Position numbers and translations under genes: made by a program | Part shown: piece by piece, positions 1 to 8,433 of the stretch | Numbering within the stretch: position 1 is the stretch's first letter | Layout: every line of letters starts with the position of its first letter | Notes under the pieces: generated by a model | What the model was told of the DNA's origin: nothing | Databases searched by the model: none | What the model saw: only the letters and a program-made list of their open reading frames with translations | DNA from: Antrihabitans spumae | GTDB lineage: Bacteria > Actinomycetota > Actinomycetes > Mycobacteriales > Mycobacteriaceae | Assembly: GCF_043944905.1 (NCBI RefSeq) | Contig: NZ_JBIMSN010000042.1 | Span: 62,001 to 126,000 of the forward strand | DNA length: 64,000 nucleotides | Direction: 5' to 3'

Positions 1-1645
1 GGACCGCGATCGGGTCGGGACCGAGATTGGCGACGATACGTAACGTGCCGCGCCGCAGGACAATCCAGCGTTCGTCTTCGTCGTAGTCGGCGGTGAGCTC
101 GGTGAGCCACGGATCGGTGATCTCAGGTCTCGTGCGACGTAGTGTCAGCAGGCTTCGGTAGCACTCGAGCAGGCGCAGGTGCGGCTCAGTGTCCAACTCC
201 GACCAATCGAGCTTGGAACGCGAAAACGTCTCAGGATCTTGGGGATCCGGAACGTCGTCGGTGTTCCAGCCGTGCGCGCCGAACTCCGCCTTGCGGCCCT
301 GTGCGGTTGCCTCGGCGAGTTCGGGTTCGGGGTGGGAGGTGAAGAACTGGAACGGGGTACTTGCACCCCATTCCTCGCCCATGAACAGCATCGGTGTGTA
401 CGGCGAGAGCAGCACCAGCGCGGCTCTGATCGCCAATTGTCCTGCATTCAAATAGAACCCAGGTCGATCGCCGATCGCACGGTTGCCGATCTGGTCGTGC
501 GTGCAGGTGTAGGCCAGCAAGGAGCTGGCGGGGGTGCGTCGGATATCGATCGGCCTGCCGTGGTGACGTCCGCGGAAGCTGGAATAGGTTCCCGCGTGGA
601 AGAACCCATGTTCGAGAGTGTGGACCAGACCGGACAGAGATCCGAAATCGCCGTAGTAGCCTTGCTTTTCGCCGGAGACGGCGCTGTGGATCGCGTGATG
701 GATGTCGTCGTCCCACTGTGCGGTGAGACCGTAGCCGCCAGCAGAGCGCGGTGAAATCAAGCGAGGATCGTTGAGGTCGCTTTCGGCGATCAACGCCAGC
801 GGCCTGCGCAGATGTGCCGAAAGTCTGTTGGTCTCGACTGCCAACTCTTCGAGCAGATGGATCGCGGTGTGGTCTACCAGCGCGTGGACGGCATCCAAAC
901 GTAGTGCGTCGATGTGGAATTCGCGGAACCAGCGCAGTGCGTTCTCGATGATGTAGCGGCGCACATCGTGTGACTGGGCACCCGAGATATTGATGGTCCT
1001 ACCCCAGGTATTGGCACCCTCGGCCAGGTACGGACCGTAGCGGTCGAGGTAGTTACCGGACGGTCCGAGGTGGTTGTAGACGACGTCGAGCACGACGGCC
1101 AGCCCACGCGCATGGCAGGCGTCGACGAGTCGCTGGAACCCCGCTGGACCTCCGTAAGGCTCGTGCACCGCATACCAGAGCACGCCGTCGTAGCCCCAGT
1201 TGTGCACACCGTTGAACGCGTTGACGGGCATGATCTCGACGTGTGTCACCCCGAGTTCGACGAGGTAGTCCAGGCGTTCTATCGCGGCGTCGAAAGTCCC
1301 TGCCTCGGTGAAGGTTCCGATGTGCAGCTCGTAGATGACCGAACCTGGCAGCTGGCGACCCGTCCACGAGGCGTCGGTCCACACGGACTCGTCGAGGACA
1401 GCCAATTGTGAAGGTTCGTGCACACCTTCGGGCTGCCTGGGTGAGCGGGGGTCGGGGAGGACAGTCGAATCGTCGTCGAGAACGAATCCGTAGCGCGAAT
1501 CCGGTTGAGCTGCAACGTCAGCGTGCCACCAGCCGGAGTCGTCCCGCTGCATCGGATGAATGTTTCCATCGACGTATACGCCGACCGACCCGGGGATCGG
1601 TGCCCAAACTTCGAAGCGATGTAGGGAGCTCACCTCGCCAAGCAT
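1..1645 (-). CDS. treZ: Malto-oligosyltrehalose trehalohydrolase (partial, C-terminus beyond window)
   Basis: TreZ hydrolyses the maltosyl-trehalose bond made by TreY, releasing free trehalose in the cytosol. About 548 codons are present, and the family is usually near 580 aa, so only the last few tens of residues lie outside the window. The N-terminal early-set domain begins HRFEVWAP. The GH13 barrel shows LRLDAVHAL (nucleophile Asp near residue 249), LIAESDLND (acid/base Glu near 285) and CTHDQIGNR near 382. I used ATG at 1645; a GTG four codons further in (GTGAGCTCC) is an alternative. The start lies 3 nt after the stop of the upstream membrane-protein gene, so it is probably co-transcribed with the treX-treY group on the same strand. 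Confidence 0.95.
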   Translation of the reverse strand, partial: MLGEVSSLHRFEVWAPIPGSVGVYVDGNIHPMQRDDSGWWHADVAAQPDSRYGFVLDDDSTVLPDPRSPRQPEGVHEPSQLAVLDESVWTDASWTGRQLPGSVIYELHIGTFTEAGTFDAAIERLDYLVELGVTHVEIMPVNAFNGVHNWGYDGVLWYAVHEPYGGPAGFQRLVDACHARGLAVVLDVVYNHLGPSGNYLDRYGPYLAEGANTWGRTINISGAQSHDVRRYIIENALRWFREFHIDALRLDAVHALVDHTAIHLLEELAVETNRLSAHLRRPLALIAESDLNDPRLISPRSAGGYGLTAQWDDDIHHAIHSAVSGEKQGYYGDFGSLSGLVHTLEHGFFHAGTYSSFRGRHHGRPIDIRRTPASSLLAYTCTHDQIGNRAIGDRPGFYLNAGQLAIRAALVLLSPYTPMLFMGEEWGASTPFQFFTSHPEPELAEATAQGRKAEFGAHGWNTDDVPDPQDPETFSRSKLDWSELDTEPHLRLLECYRSLLTLRRTRPEITDPWLTELTADYDEDERWIVLRRGTLRIVANLGPDPIAV

Positions 1646-1648
1646 GCC

Positions 1649-2014
1649 TTACCCGCCGCCGGCTATCACGGAAGCGGCCAAGCCGAGGTAGATCGCCAGC
1701 ACGACGAACAGCACCCACCCTGCGCCGTGCCAGATCCGCCACTCGTCGTTGCGACGCCAGACCTGATAGGTGCGGTAGAAGGCACCCAGGGCGCCTATCA
1801 GCAACAACGTGGACGGGACGTAGGCGATGATCGTGCGCACTGTCGCATGACACGTCAAGAAGTCGTCGACAGCGCACGTGTTGTCTCCGATAGCGACCCA
1901 GCCGATCGGGAGCAGCAGGGCGAGCAGCGCTAGCGAGATAAACGCAAGTGCGTACAGCTGAGCATCGCGAGCTGTCTTCCGGCGTCCATCCACCGCAACC
2001 TCCATGATCGACAC
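1649..2014 (-). CDS. Small multi-pass membrane protein of unknown function
   Basis: This 121-aa protein has about three hydrophobic segments (LYALAFISLALLALLLPIGW; residues near 63-83; near 98-117) separated by short basic loops such as FYRTYQVWRRNDEWR. I do not recognise a family. It sits between the SRPBCC gene and treZ and abuts treZ by 3 nt, so it is probably translated from the tre transcript. A start at ATG 2005 (MEVAVDGRRK) is as plausible as the GTG at 2014. Its two cysteines (NTCAV, TCHAT) lie in one predicted external loop and could form a disulfide, which is inference only. Confidence 0.7.
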   Translation of the reverse strand: MSIMEVAVDGRRKTARDAQLYALAFISLALLALLLPIGWVAIGDNTCAVDDFLTCHATVRTIIAYVPSTLLLIGALGAFYRTYQVWRRNDEWRIWHGAGWVLFVVLAIYLGLAASVIAGGG

Positions 2015-2058
2015 GATCTCGATTACCCGTGCGGAGGTGCGATGAAACCGTGCGGTCC

Positions 2059-2505
2059 TCAGGACGCTTCGACGGCCGCCTTGATCCGTTCGGCGAACGC
2101 GGGTGCGTCCTTGGCGGCGGCTTTGCGGGCGAATCCGACGATCAGCTTGCCGATGCCGTGTCCAGCAAACGAATTGAATACGGTCACGCGGGTCTGCGAG
2201 TCGCCGATCGCCTCCAGGTCGTAGCCACCTTCGGTGACCGTGACGCTGTTCTTGGACCGCTCGCTCCAGCGGATTCTTGTCGGTGCCGCGAAGTCGACCA
2301 GTTCGAATTCGCGATGGGTGGTCATGCCTGCATCCTTGACGGTGCTGACGAAGATCGTGCCGAGCGCGGGAGGTCCCTCGGTCTTCTTGGCCATCTCGAC
2401 GACGCGCGGACTGAACTTCGGGTCGTTCGTTCCCGCTGCGAGGAATTCGAAAACTTCGGCGATAGGTCGGTCGATCACGGCGGTTCCGCTGAACTGTCCG
2501 GGCAT
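2059..2505 (-). CDS. SRPBCC / polyketide cyclase-like protein
   Basis: This 148-aa protein has the START/SRPBCC pattern: an opening beta strand with FSGTAVIDRPIAEVFEFLA, a central KFSPRVVEM segment and an amphipathic C-terminal helix (KAAAKDAPAFAERIKAAVEA). Members of this fold bind hydrophobic ligands in a deep cavity, and the ligand cannot be read from sequence. The gene lies 28 nt after treY and upstream of the small membrane gene and treZ, on the same strand, so it splits the tre operon. Function in trehalose metabolism is not implied by the fold. Confidence 0.8.
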   Translation of the reverse strand: MPGQFSGTAVIDRPIAEVFEFLAAGTNDPKFSPRVVEMAKKTEGPPALGTIFVSTVKDAGMTTHREFELVDFAAPTRIRWSERSKNSVTVTEGGYDLEAIGDSQTRVTVFNSFAGHGIGKLIVGFARKAAAKDAPAFAERIKAAVEAS

Positions 2506-2532
2506 CGGAGCTCCTAGGTTGTCGATTGGGAA

Positions 2533-4899
2533 TCAGCGTACGAGCAGCGCGACCGGCAGGCGGGAAAACAGCGAGGCCGCATCGGTCCTGCCGGAATGGG
2601 TCGAGCCGGACAGTTGGTCACTCCACTCACCGTCGGGCAGGGTCAGCGCAGTATCGTCCCAACCGGTCTCGCTCAACCGAACCGAGTGCCGAGTTGCCAG
2701 AGCGATGACATCCGGCGCCTGATCGGGTCGACCCCGACCGAAACCGACCAGGTGTCCCGCGCGCTCGCCATCGGCGAACACGGGGGTGTAACTGCCGCCG
2801 ACGAAGGACTCGGCGCGTTGTCTGCGCAACCAGAGCGCGTGTGCGACCACCCACAACTTGGCTGCGCCGCTGCCATCGACAGGCGGCGGCTCCTTCGCTG
2901 CCGCAAGCAAACCCCGTCGAGAATCGAAGTCGACAAGGCGTCGGTTGTCGGGATCGACGAGTGAGTCCTCCCACACCTCGGTGCCCTGATAGATATCGGG
3001 TATCCCAGGTCCGCACAGATGTAAGAGCTTCTGTCCCAACGAATCCGACCAGCCGTGCTGAGCGAGTCGCGCTACGAGGGCAGTCATCGAAACCCCCACA
3101 GGCCCATCGATGATGGTGTCCAACCAATTGTGCAGTGCAGCTTCGAACTCGGTGTCGACCTCGTTCCACGTCGTTTGCGCACCGGCTTCGCGAATGGCCT
3201 TCTCAGCATAGGCATGGATGCGCTCGCGCAGTTGCGGCACGGTGTCCACGCCGGCGCCACCTGCGGGCCAGACCCCGAACATGTTCTGCAACAGGAACAT
3301 TCCGGTGGCGGGATCGGGGCTAGGTGCCGCCTTCTCGGACTCGGCAACGAAGTCGGACCACTCCTGCGCAGCCTGCGAGAGAACGCCGATACGAGCGCGT
3401 ACGTCCTCGCCACGTTTTGTGTCGTGCGTCGACAACGTCGTCATCGCCATCGGCCAGCGGTTGGCGCGCTCGGCGTTGGCCAGATGGAACTCGTTGGGGG
3501 AGTGTCCGAACCGAGCGGGATCTCCGCCGACTTCCTGCAGGGAGACCAGGCGGTTCGCTCGATAGAACAGGCAGTCTTCGACAGCCTTCGCTGTGACAGC
3601 TCCGCACACCTGGCTGAACCGCGTCGCGGCCTCTCCATCGGCTATCAATGCCCGGGTCAGGACCGAAAGAGGCTCCGCCAGTTCCGGTTTGCGCCTCTCG
3701 ACAGCGCCGACCACACGGGTGAGTGTTCCTGCCAGTGGCTCGTAGTCTGCACGGTAGACGCGCATGGAGGCGAGCACTTCGACTGTCGCGACAGCCAGTG
3801 CAACAGCGCCGCCCGAATTCGGCACATCGAGCGCAATGGCGGCGACGAGACGACGAACCTCAGGGGCGAGGTCCGTTTGCGCGACAGTCCGTTTGAGCAC
3901 GGACTCGGTGTCGTCGAGCCATTCCGCATCGGCCGCGACGCCCGTACGGTCGTGCACCAATCGAGTCAACGTCGTCTCGCCGGACGGATCGACGAAGACG
4001 CCGCCGAGTTCGGCCAAGGCGTCGTAACCGGTAGTGCCGTCGATCGGAAGTGTGGCGTCGAGAGGTTCCTCGGCGCCGAGGATCTTCTCGATCACCAACC
4101 ATCGGTTCGGACCCAGTAGCGCGCGCAACCGCGCCAGATACGCTGCGGGGTCGGATAATCCATCGGGATGATCGACACGAATACCGTCGACGATGTCGTC
4201 CGCGACCCATTCGGCGACCTGGGAGTGAGTCGCGTCGAAAACGCGCGGATCCTCTTGGCGCACAGCCGCGAGCGTGCTGACGGCGAAGAAGCGCCGGTAG
4301 GTGGCCAGACCTGCCCGCCAATTGACGAGTCGGTAGGCCTGTCGGTCGTGGACGGCGAGGGGATTGCCGTCTGCGGTGCCCGGCGCGAGCGGAAACCGCA
4401 TGTCATGGAACGCCAGCATCGGCTCGGCGCCGGAGCGGTCGATCGCCAAAGCGGCCGCATCGTTTTCGCCGTCGAGGACGCCGATCGCGATCCGGCCACC
4501 CGCGCCGTTCTCCGCGCTCCAGTCGATATCGAAGAAGTCGGCGTACACCGAATCCTTGCCATTCTTCAACACGTCCCACCACCAGGCGTTCTGTGCAGCA
4601 TCAGCGACACCGACGTGGTTAGGCACGATGTCGACGATCAAACCCATATCACGGGTGTGCAATTCGGCTCGAAGAGCGCGCAGCGCAGCCGAACCACCGA
4701 GTGCAGCCGAGACGCTGGTCGGATCGGTGACGTCGTAGCCGTGCTGAGAACCCTCCGCTGCGGTGAGGATCGGCGATAGGTACAGATGCGATACACCGAG
4801 ACGCTGCAGGTAGTCGGCGATTGCGCGCGCGTCGTCGAGCGTGAACGCGTCTCCGCGCAGTTGCAGTCGGTACGTCGCGCTGATCGGGACCGACGTCAT
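2533..4899 (-). CDS. treY: Malto-oligosyltrehalose synthase
   Basis: TreY isomerises the reducing-end alpha-1,4 bond of malto-oligosaccharides to the alpha,alpha-1,1 bond of maltosyl-trehalose. The 788-aa length is normal for the family. GH13 signatures run in order: LIVDIVPNHVG; GIRVDHPDGL with the nucleophile Asp near residue 241; VIEKILGAEEPL near 270; LSTHDTKRGEDVRAR near 491. The start ATG (4899) overlaps the treX stop as ATGA, so translation is probably coupled; a longer open frame upstream is only the treX C-terminus in another frame. It works with TreX (debranching) and TreZ (release) to make trehalose from glycogen. Confidence 0.97.
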   Translation of the reverse strand: MTSVPISATYRLQLRGDAFTLDDARAIADYLQRLGVSHLYLSPILTAAEGSQHGYDVTDPTSVSAALGGSAALRALRAELHTRDMGLIVDIVPNHVGVADAAQNAWWWDVLKNGKDSVYADFFDIDWSAENGAGGRIAIGVLDGENDAAALAIDRSGAEPMLAFHDMRFPLAPGTADGNPLAVHDRQAYRLVNWRAGLATYRRFFAVSTLAAVRQEDPRVFDATHSQVAEWVADDIVDGIRVDHPDGLSDPAAYLARLRALLGPNRWLVIEKILGAEEPLDATLPIDGTTGYDALAELGGVFVDPSGETTLTRLVHDRTGVAADAEWLDDTESVLKRTVAQTDLAPEVRRLVAAIALDVPNSGGAVALAVATVEVLASMRVYRADYEPLAGTLTRVVGAVERRKPELAEPLSVLTRALIADGEAATRFSQVCGAVTAKAVEDCLFYRANRLVSLQEVGGDPARFGHSPNEFHLANAERANRWPMAMTTLSTHDTKRGEDVRARIGVLSQAAQEWSDFVAESEKAAPSPDPATGMFLLQNMFGVWPAGGAGVDTVPQLRERIHAYAEKAIREAGAQTTWNEVDTEFEAALHNWLDTIIDGPVGVSMTALVARLAQHGWSDSLGQKLLHLCGPGIPDIYQGTEVWEDSLVDPDNRRLVDFDSRRGLLAAAKEPPPVDGSGAAKLWVVAHALWLRRQRAESFVGGSYTPVFADGERAGHLVGFGRGRPDQAPDVIALATRHSVRLSETGWDDTALTLPDGEWSDQLSGSTHSGRTDAASLFSRLPVALLVR

Positions 4900-7022
4900 G
4901 CTGTGCGGCGAAGGACGAGTAGGGACCGGGCTGCGACTGTGATGGCTTCTCCTGCAGTAAGTGTGACGTCCGCCAGACCTGTCGGTTCCGATGTGTCGAT
5001 GGCGACCGACCATTCGGAGGCATAAAGACTGCCGGGTGTGGAGAACTCGAGTTCGGCATCATGGGCGTTGAAGCACAGGAGAAACGAGTCGTCGAAGACA
5101 CGTTCGCCGCGTTGATTCGGCTCCGGAATCCCGTCGCCATTGAGGAACACGGAAAGCGATTTACCGAAGCCGCTGTCCCAGTCCTCGGGTGTCATCTCGT
5201 CGCCGGACGGTGTGAGCCACGCGATGTCGCGGTTTTGATCGCCCGACCTGATCGGTTGACCTTCGAAGAACCTGCGGCGCCGGAAGACTGGATGCTTGCG
5301 TCGCAGGGTGATGACGTTGCGGGTGAACTCGAGCAGATCCGCGTTCTTGTCGAGGAGTGACCAATCCACCCACGACAACTCGGAGTCCTGACAGTAGACA
5401 TTGTTGTTGCCCTGCTGTGTGCGGCCGATCTCGTCACCGTGCGCGAGCATCGGCGTGCCCTGACTCAGCAGCAACGTGGCGAGGATGTTGCGGCTCTGCC
5501 GCGCGCGTAGTTCGAGTACGTCGGGGTCGTCCGTCGGACCTTCCACGCCGCAGTTCCACGAACGGTTGTGGCTCTCTCCGTCGTTGTTGTCCTCACCGTT
5601 GGCCTCGTTGTGCTTCTCGTTGTAGGAGACGAGATCTCGCAGCGTGAAGCCGTCGTGCGCGATGACGAAGTTGATGCTTGCGCTTGGTCGTCGACCGGTT
5701 GCCTCGTACAGGTCCGACGAGCCGGTGAGCCGAGATGCGAACTCTCCCAACGTCGCAGGCTCGCCGCGCCAGTAGTCGCGCACGGTATCGCGGTACTTGC
5801 CGTTCCATTCGGTCCACAGTCCGGGGAAGTTGCCGACCTGATAGCCGCCCTCGCCGACGTCCCACGGTTCGGCGATCAACTTGACCTGGCTGACGACCGG
5901 ATCCTGTTGTACGAGATCGAAGAACGCGGACAGCCGGTCCACATCGTGCAGTTCGCGCGCGAGGGTCGACGCGAGGTCGAAGCGGAAGCCGTCGACATGC
6001 ATCTCCAGCACCCAGTACCGCAGCGAATCCATGATGAGCTGCAGCGTGTGCGGATGGCGGGCGTTGAGGCTGTTGCCCGTTCCGGTGTAGTCCATGTACA
6101 TCGCGAGATCGTCGTCGACGAGTCGGTAGTACGCGGCGTTGTCGATGCCGCGGAAATTGATGGTCGGACCTTTGTGGTTGCCTTCGGCAGTGTGGTTGTA
6201 GACGACGTCGAGGATCACTTCGATACCTTCGGCATGGAAGGCTCGCACCATCGCCTTGAACTCCGACACCGTCACGCCGGGCTTGTCGGCCGATGCGTAC
6301 TCGTTGTGGGGTGCAAGGAACCCGAAGGTGTTGTATCCCCAGTAGTTTCGCAGACCCTGGTCGAGCAGGGTCTGGTCCTGCATGAACTGGTGCACCGGCA
6401 TGAGCTCGATTGCGGTGACGCCCAAGGTCTTCAGATAGTCGATGACCACCGGATGCGCGAGCCCGGCATACGTTCCGCGCAATTCCTCGGGAATGCCGGG
6501 ATGTGTTGCAGTCAAGCCTTTTACGTGTGCTTCGTAGATCACGGTGTCGTGGTACGCCCGCTTCGGAGCGCGGTCGTTGGCCCAGTCGAAGAACGGGTTG
6601 ATCACCACGGTGCTCATGGTGTGCCCGAGGGTGTCTTCGCCGTAGGTGATCAGCGACGAGTCGCCGTCGAATTTGCCGTCGAACGCCTTGCCGTACGGAT
6701 CGAGCAGCAATTTGCTCGGGTCGCACCGGTGGCCGTTTTCGGGCTCGTACGGGCCGTGCACCCGCCACCCGTAGCGCTGACCAGGGGCAACCGAAGGTAA
6801 GTAGGCGTGCCAGACGAACCCGTCGACCTCTTCGACCGGGATACGCGTCTCGGTGCCGTCCTTGGCGATCAGGCACAACTCCACCGCATCGGCGACTTCG
6901 GAGAAGATCGAGAAGTTCGTGCCCGCCCCGTCGTAGGTGGCGCCCAGTGGGTAAGCGGTACCCGGCCAGACCGCCAGCGGGTGCGGTTCGGCGTGCTCGC
7001 TATCGGGCTTGACCATGTCCAA
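4896..7022 (-). CDS. treX: Glycogen debranching enzyme (isoamylase type)
   Basis: TreX/GlgX removes alpha-1,6 branches from glycogen and supplies linear malto-oligosaccharides to TreY. It is 708 aa. The N-terminal CBM48-like domain carries YPLGATYDGAGTNFSIFSE. The GH13 catalytic residues appear in VDGFRFDLASTL (Asp near 348), LIAEPWDVGEGGYQVGNFP (Glu near 383) and AHDGFTLRDLVSYNEKHN. The second in-frame ATG (7016, MVKPDSE) lies 6 nt after a TAGGGT -10-like hexamer, so a leaderless start there is possible. It heads the minus-strand operon treX-treY-SRPBCC-membrane-treZ and diverges from bioA. Confidence 0.96.
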   Translation of the reverse strand: MDMVKPDSEHAEPHPLAVWPGTAYPLGATYDGAGTNFSIFSEVADAVELCLIAKDGTETRIPVEEVDGFVWHAYLPSVAPGQRYGWRVHGPYEPENGHRCDPSKLLLDPYGKAFDGKFDGDSSLITYGEDTLGHTMSTVVINPFFDWANDRAPKRAYHDTVIYEAHVKGLTATHPGIPEELRGTYAGLAHPVVIDYLKTLGVTAIELMPVHQFMQDQTLLDQGLRNYWGYNTFGFLAPHNEYASADKPGVTVSEFKAMVRAFHAEGIEVILDVVYNHTAEGNHKGPTINFRGIDNAAYYRLVDDDLAMYMDYTGTGNSLNARHPHTLQLIMDSLRYWVLEMHVDGFRFDLASTLARELHDVDRLSAFFDLVQQDPVVSQVKLIAEPWDVGEGGYQVGNFPGLWTEWNGKYRDTVRDYWRGEPATLGEFASRLTGSSDLYEATGRRPSASINFVIAHDGFTLRDLVSYNEKHNEANGEDNNDGESHNRSWNCGVEGPTDDPDVLELRARQSRNILATLLLSQGTPMLAHGDEIGRTQQGNNNVYCQDSELSWVDWSLLDKNADLLEFTRNVITLRRKHPVFRRRRFFEGQPIRSGDQNRDIAWLTPSGDEMTPEDWDSGFGKSLSVFLNGDGIPEPNQRGERVFDDSFLLCFNAHDAELEFSTPGSLYASEWSVAIDTSEPTGLADVTLTAGEAITVAARSLLVLRRTA

Positions 7023-7028
7023 ACCCTA
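7023..7028 (-). promoter_or_regulatory. Candidate -10 box of the treX operon
   Basis: Read on the minus strand, the six bases are TAGGGT, placed so that the expected transcription start falls on ATG 7016 (third codon of the longest treX frame). No convincing -35 hexamer was found 17 bp upstream. This spacing is the common leaderless arrangement in actinobacteria, so it is a weak call. Confidence 0.35.
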
Positions 7029-7097
7029 CTGGGCGTCGTCGTTACTCGCGGGTCAGGCAGCCCACGGTTACTGTCGGTGCCCGTGAAGGCTGTGAAA

Positions 7098-8363
7098 ATG
7101 ACCGCTGACGAGATCTCGAACATCGATGCGGCTCACGTGTGGCATCCGTACGGCGGATTTCCGGCGTCGACGCGTCCCCTCGTCGTGGCGAGCGCGCAGG
7201 GAACGCGGCTCACGCTTGCGGACGGTCGGGAGCTGATCGACGGCATGAGTTCCTGGTGGGCGGCGATTCACGGCTACCGCCACCCAGTGCTCGACGCGGC
7301 CCTGACCGAGCAGGCGCAGCTGATGAGCCACGTCATGTTCGGTGGGTTGACGCACGAACCCGCAGTGCGGTTGACCAAGCTTCTCGTCGACCTGACGCCA
7401 CCCGGATTGGATCGGGTATTCCTCGCCGATTCCGGCTCGATCTCGGTCGAGGTCGCCGTCAAGATGTGTCTGCAGTATTGGCGCAGCGTCGGCCGCGACC
7501 GCAAAACCCGGTTGCTGACGTGGCGCGGCGGGTACCACGGCGACACCTTCACGCCGATGAGCGTCTGCGATCCCGAGGGCGGCATGCACTCGTTGTGGAC
7601 CGACATTCTGGCGAACCAGATCTTCGCGCCGAAGCCGCCGCGAGAATTCGACCCGGAGTACGTCGAGGAGTTCGGCAACCTCCTCGGCGAACACGCCGAC
7701 GAGGTGGCCGCGGTGATAGTCGAGCCGGTTGTCCAAGGTGCGGGCGGCATGCGGTTCCACGATCCGCGCTACCTCACCGAGTTGCGCCGGCTGTGCGACG
7801 AGCACGACGTACTGCTGGTGTTCGACGAGATCGCAACCGGATTCGGGCGCACAGGGGAGTTGTTCGCTGCGGATCACGCTCGCGTCAGTCCGGACGTCAT
7901 GTGCGTCGGCAAGTCGTTGACCGGTGGTTATCTCACCCTCGCCGCGACCGTTTGCACGTCGCGTATTGCCGATTCGATCTCCGCGGCACACGGCGGACTG
8001 ATGCACGGTCCGACGTTTATGGGTAATCCGCTTGCCTGCGCCGTGGCGGTCGCATCGGTGGAATTGCTGCTCTCGCGGGATTGGCGTGACGAGGTCGCCG
8101 CACTCGCAGCCGGGCTCGAGCGGGGCCTTGCGCCTGCCCGAGAGCTGCCCGGCGTCGTCGAGGTTCGGGTGCTCGGCGGCATAGGCGTCATCGAGTTGGA
8201 CCGTCCGGTCGACATGCAGGCCGCCACCGATGCCGCGGTGGACGCAGGGGTCTGGCTGCGGCCGTTCCGCAATCTGATTTACGCGATGCCGCCCTACATC
8301 TGTACCCCCGACGAGGTCGAGCGCATCGCAGCCGCGATGGTCGCGGCGTCGCAGGCGGTGTGA
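7098..8363 (+). CDS. bioA: Adenosylmethionine-8-amino-7-oxononanoate aminotransferase
   Basis: BioA is a fold-type I PLP enzyme that transfers the amino group of S-adenosylmethionine to KAPA, giving DAPA in biotin synthesis. It is 421 aa, the usual length. Seen motifs are HVWHPYGGF near the N-terminus, SSWWAAIHGYRHP, DSGSISVEVAVKM, the PLP-binding LLVFDEIATGFGRTG and the Schiff-base lysine in CVGKSLTGG. I chose ATG 7098 because GAAGG lies 8 nt upstream; GTG 7083 in the same frame, 8 nt after a TACTGT hexamer, could instead start a leaderless message. It diverges from treX across 75 bp. No BioQ-type operator is visible in that gap, unlike at bioF and bioB. Confidence 0.96.
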   Translation: MTADEISNIDAAHVWHPYGGFPASTRPLVVASAQGTRLTLADGRELIDGMSSWWAAIHGYRHPVLDAALTEQAQLMSHVMFGGLTHEPAVRLTKLLVDLTPPGLDRVFLADSGSISVEVAVKMCLQYWRSVGRDRKTRLLTWRGGYHGDTFTPMSVCDPEGGMHSLWTDILANQIFAPKPPREFDPEYVEEFGNLLGEHADEVAAVIVEPVVQGAGGMRFHDPRYLTELRRLCDEHDVLLVFDEIATGFGRTGELFAADHARVSPDVMCVGKSLTGGYLTLAATVCTSRIADSISAAHGGLMHGPTFMGNPLACAVAVASVELLLSRDWRDEVAALAAGLERGLAPARELPGVVEVRVLGGIGVIELDRPVDMQAATDAAVDAGVWLRPFRNLIYAMPPYICTPDEVERIAAAMVAASQAV

Positions 8364-8371
8364 GGGGCTTA

Positions 8372-8414
8372 CTTGAACCGCTTGCTTGAACCTCTTGCTT
8401 GAACACCGTTCAAG
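8372..8414. promoter_or_regulatory. BioQ operator with two extra phased half-sites
   Basis: The perfect 17-bp palindrome CTTGAACACCGTTCAAG occupies 8398-8414. The half-site CTTGAAC also occurs at 8372 and 8385, so three copies lie exactly 13 bp apart in the same orientation. The 16-mer TGAACACCGTTCAAGT is repeated in front of bioB, beside the bioQ gene. BioQ operators in Corynebacterium and Mycobacterium are known to be TGAAC-N3 palindromes. The site overlaps the region upstream of the bioF -10 box, a position suited to repression. Confidence 0.85.
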
Positions 8415-8419
8415 TCGCG

Positions 8420-8425
8420 TATGCT
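8420..8425 (+). promoter_or_regulatory. Candidate -10 box for bioF-bioD
   Basis: TATGCT lies 8 nt before the bioF GTG start, so the message would begin at or within a base or two of the start codon (leaderless). TTGAAC inside the BioQ palindrome sits 15 bp upstream and may act as a poor -35. This would let bioFD be transcribed and repressed independently of bioA. Confidence 0.55.
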
Positions 8426-8433
8426 GCTGAACC

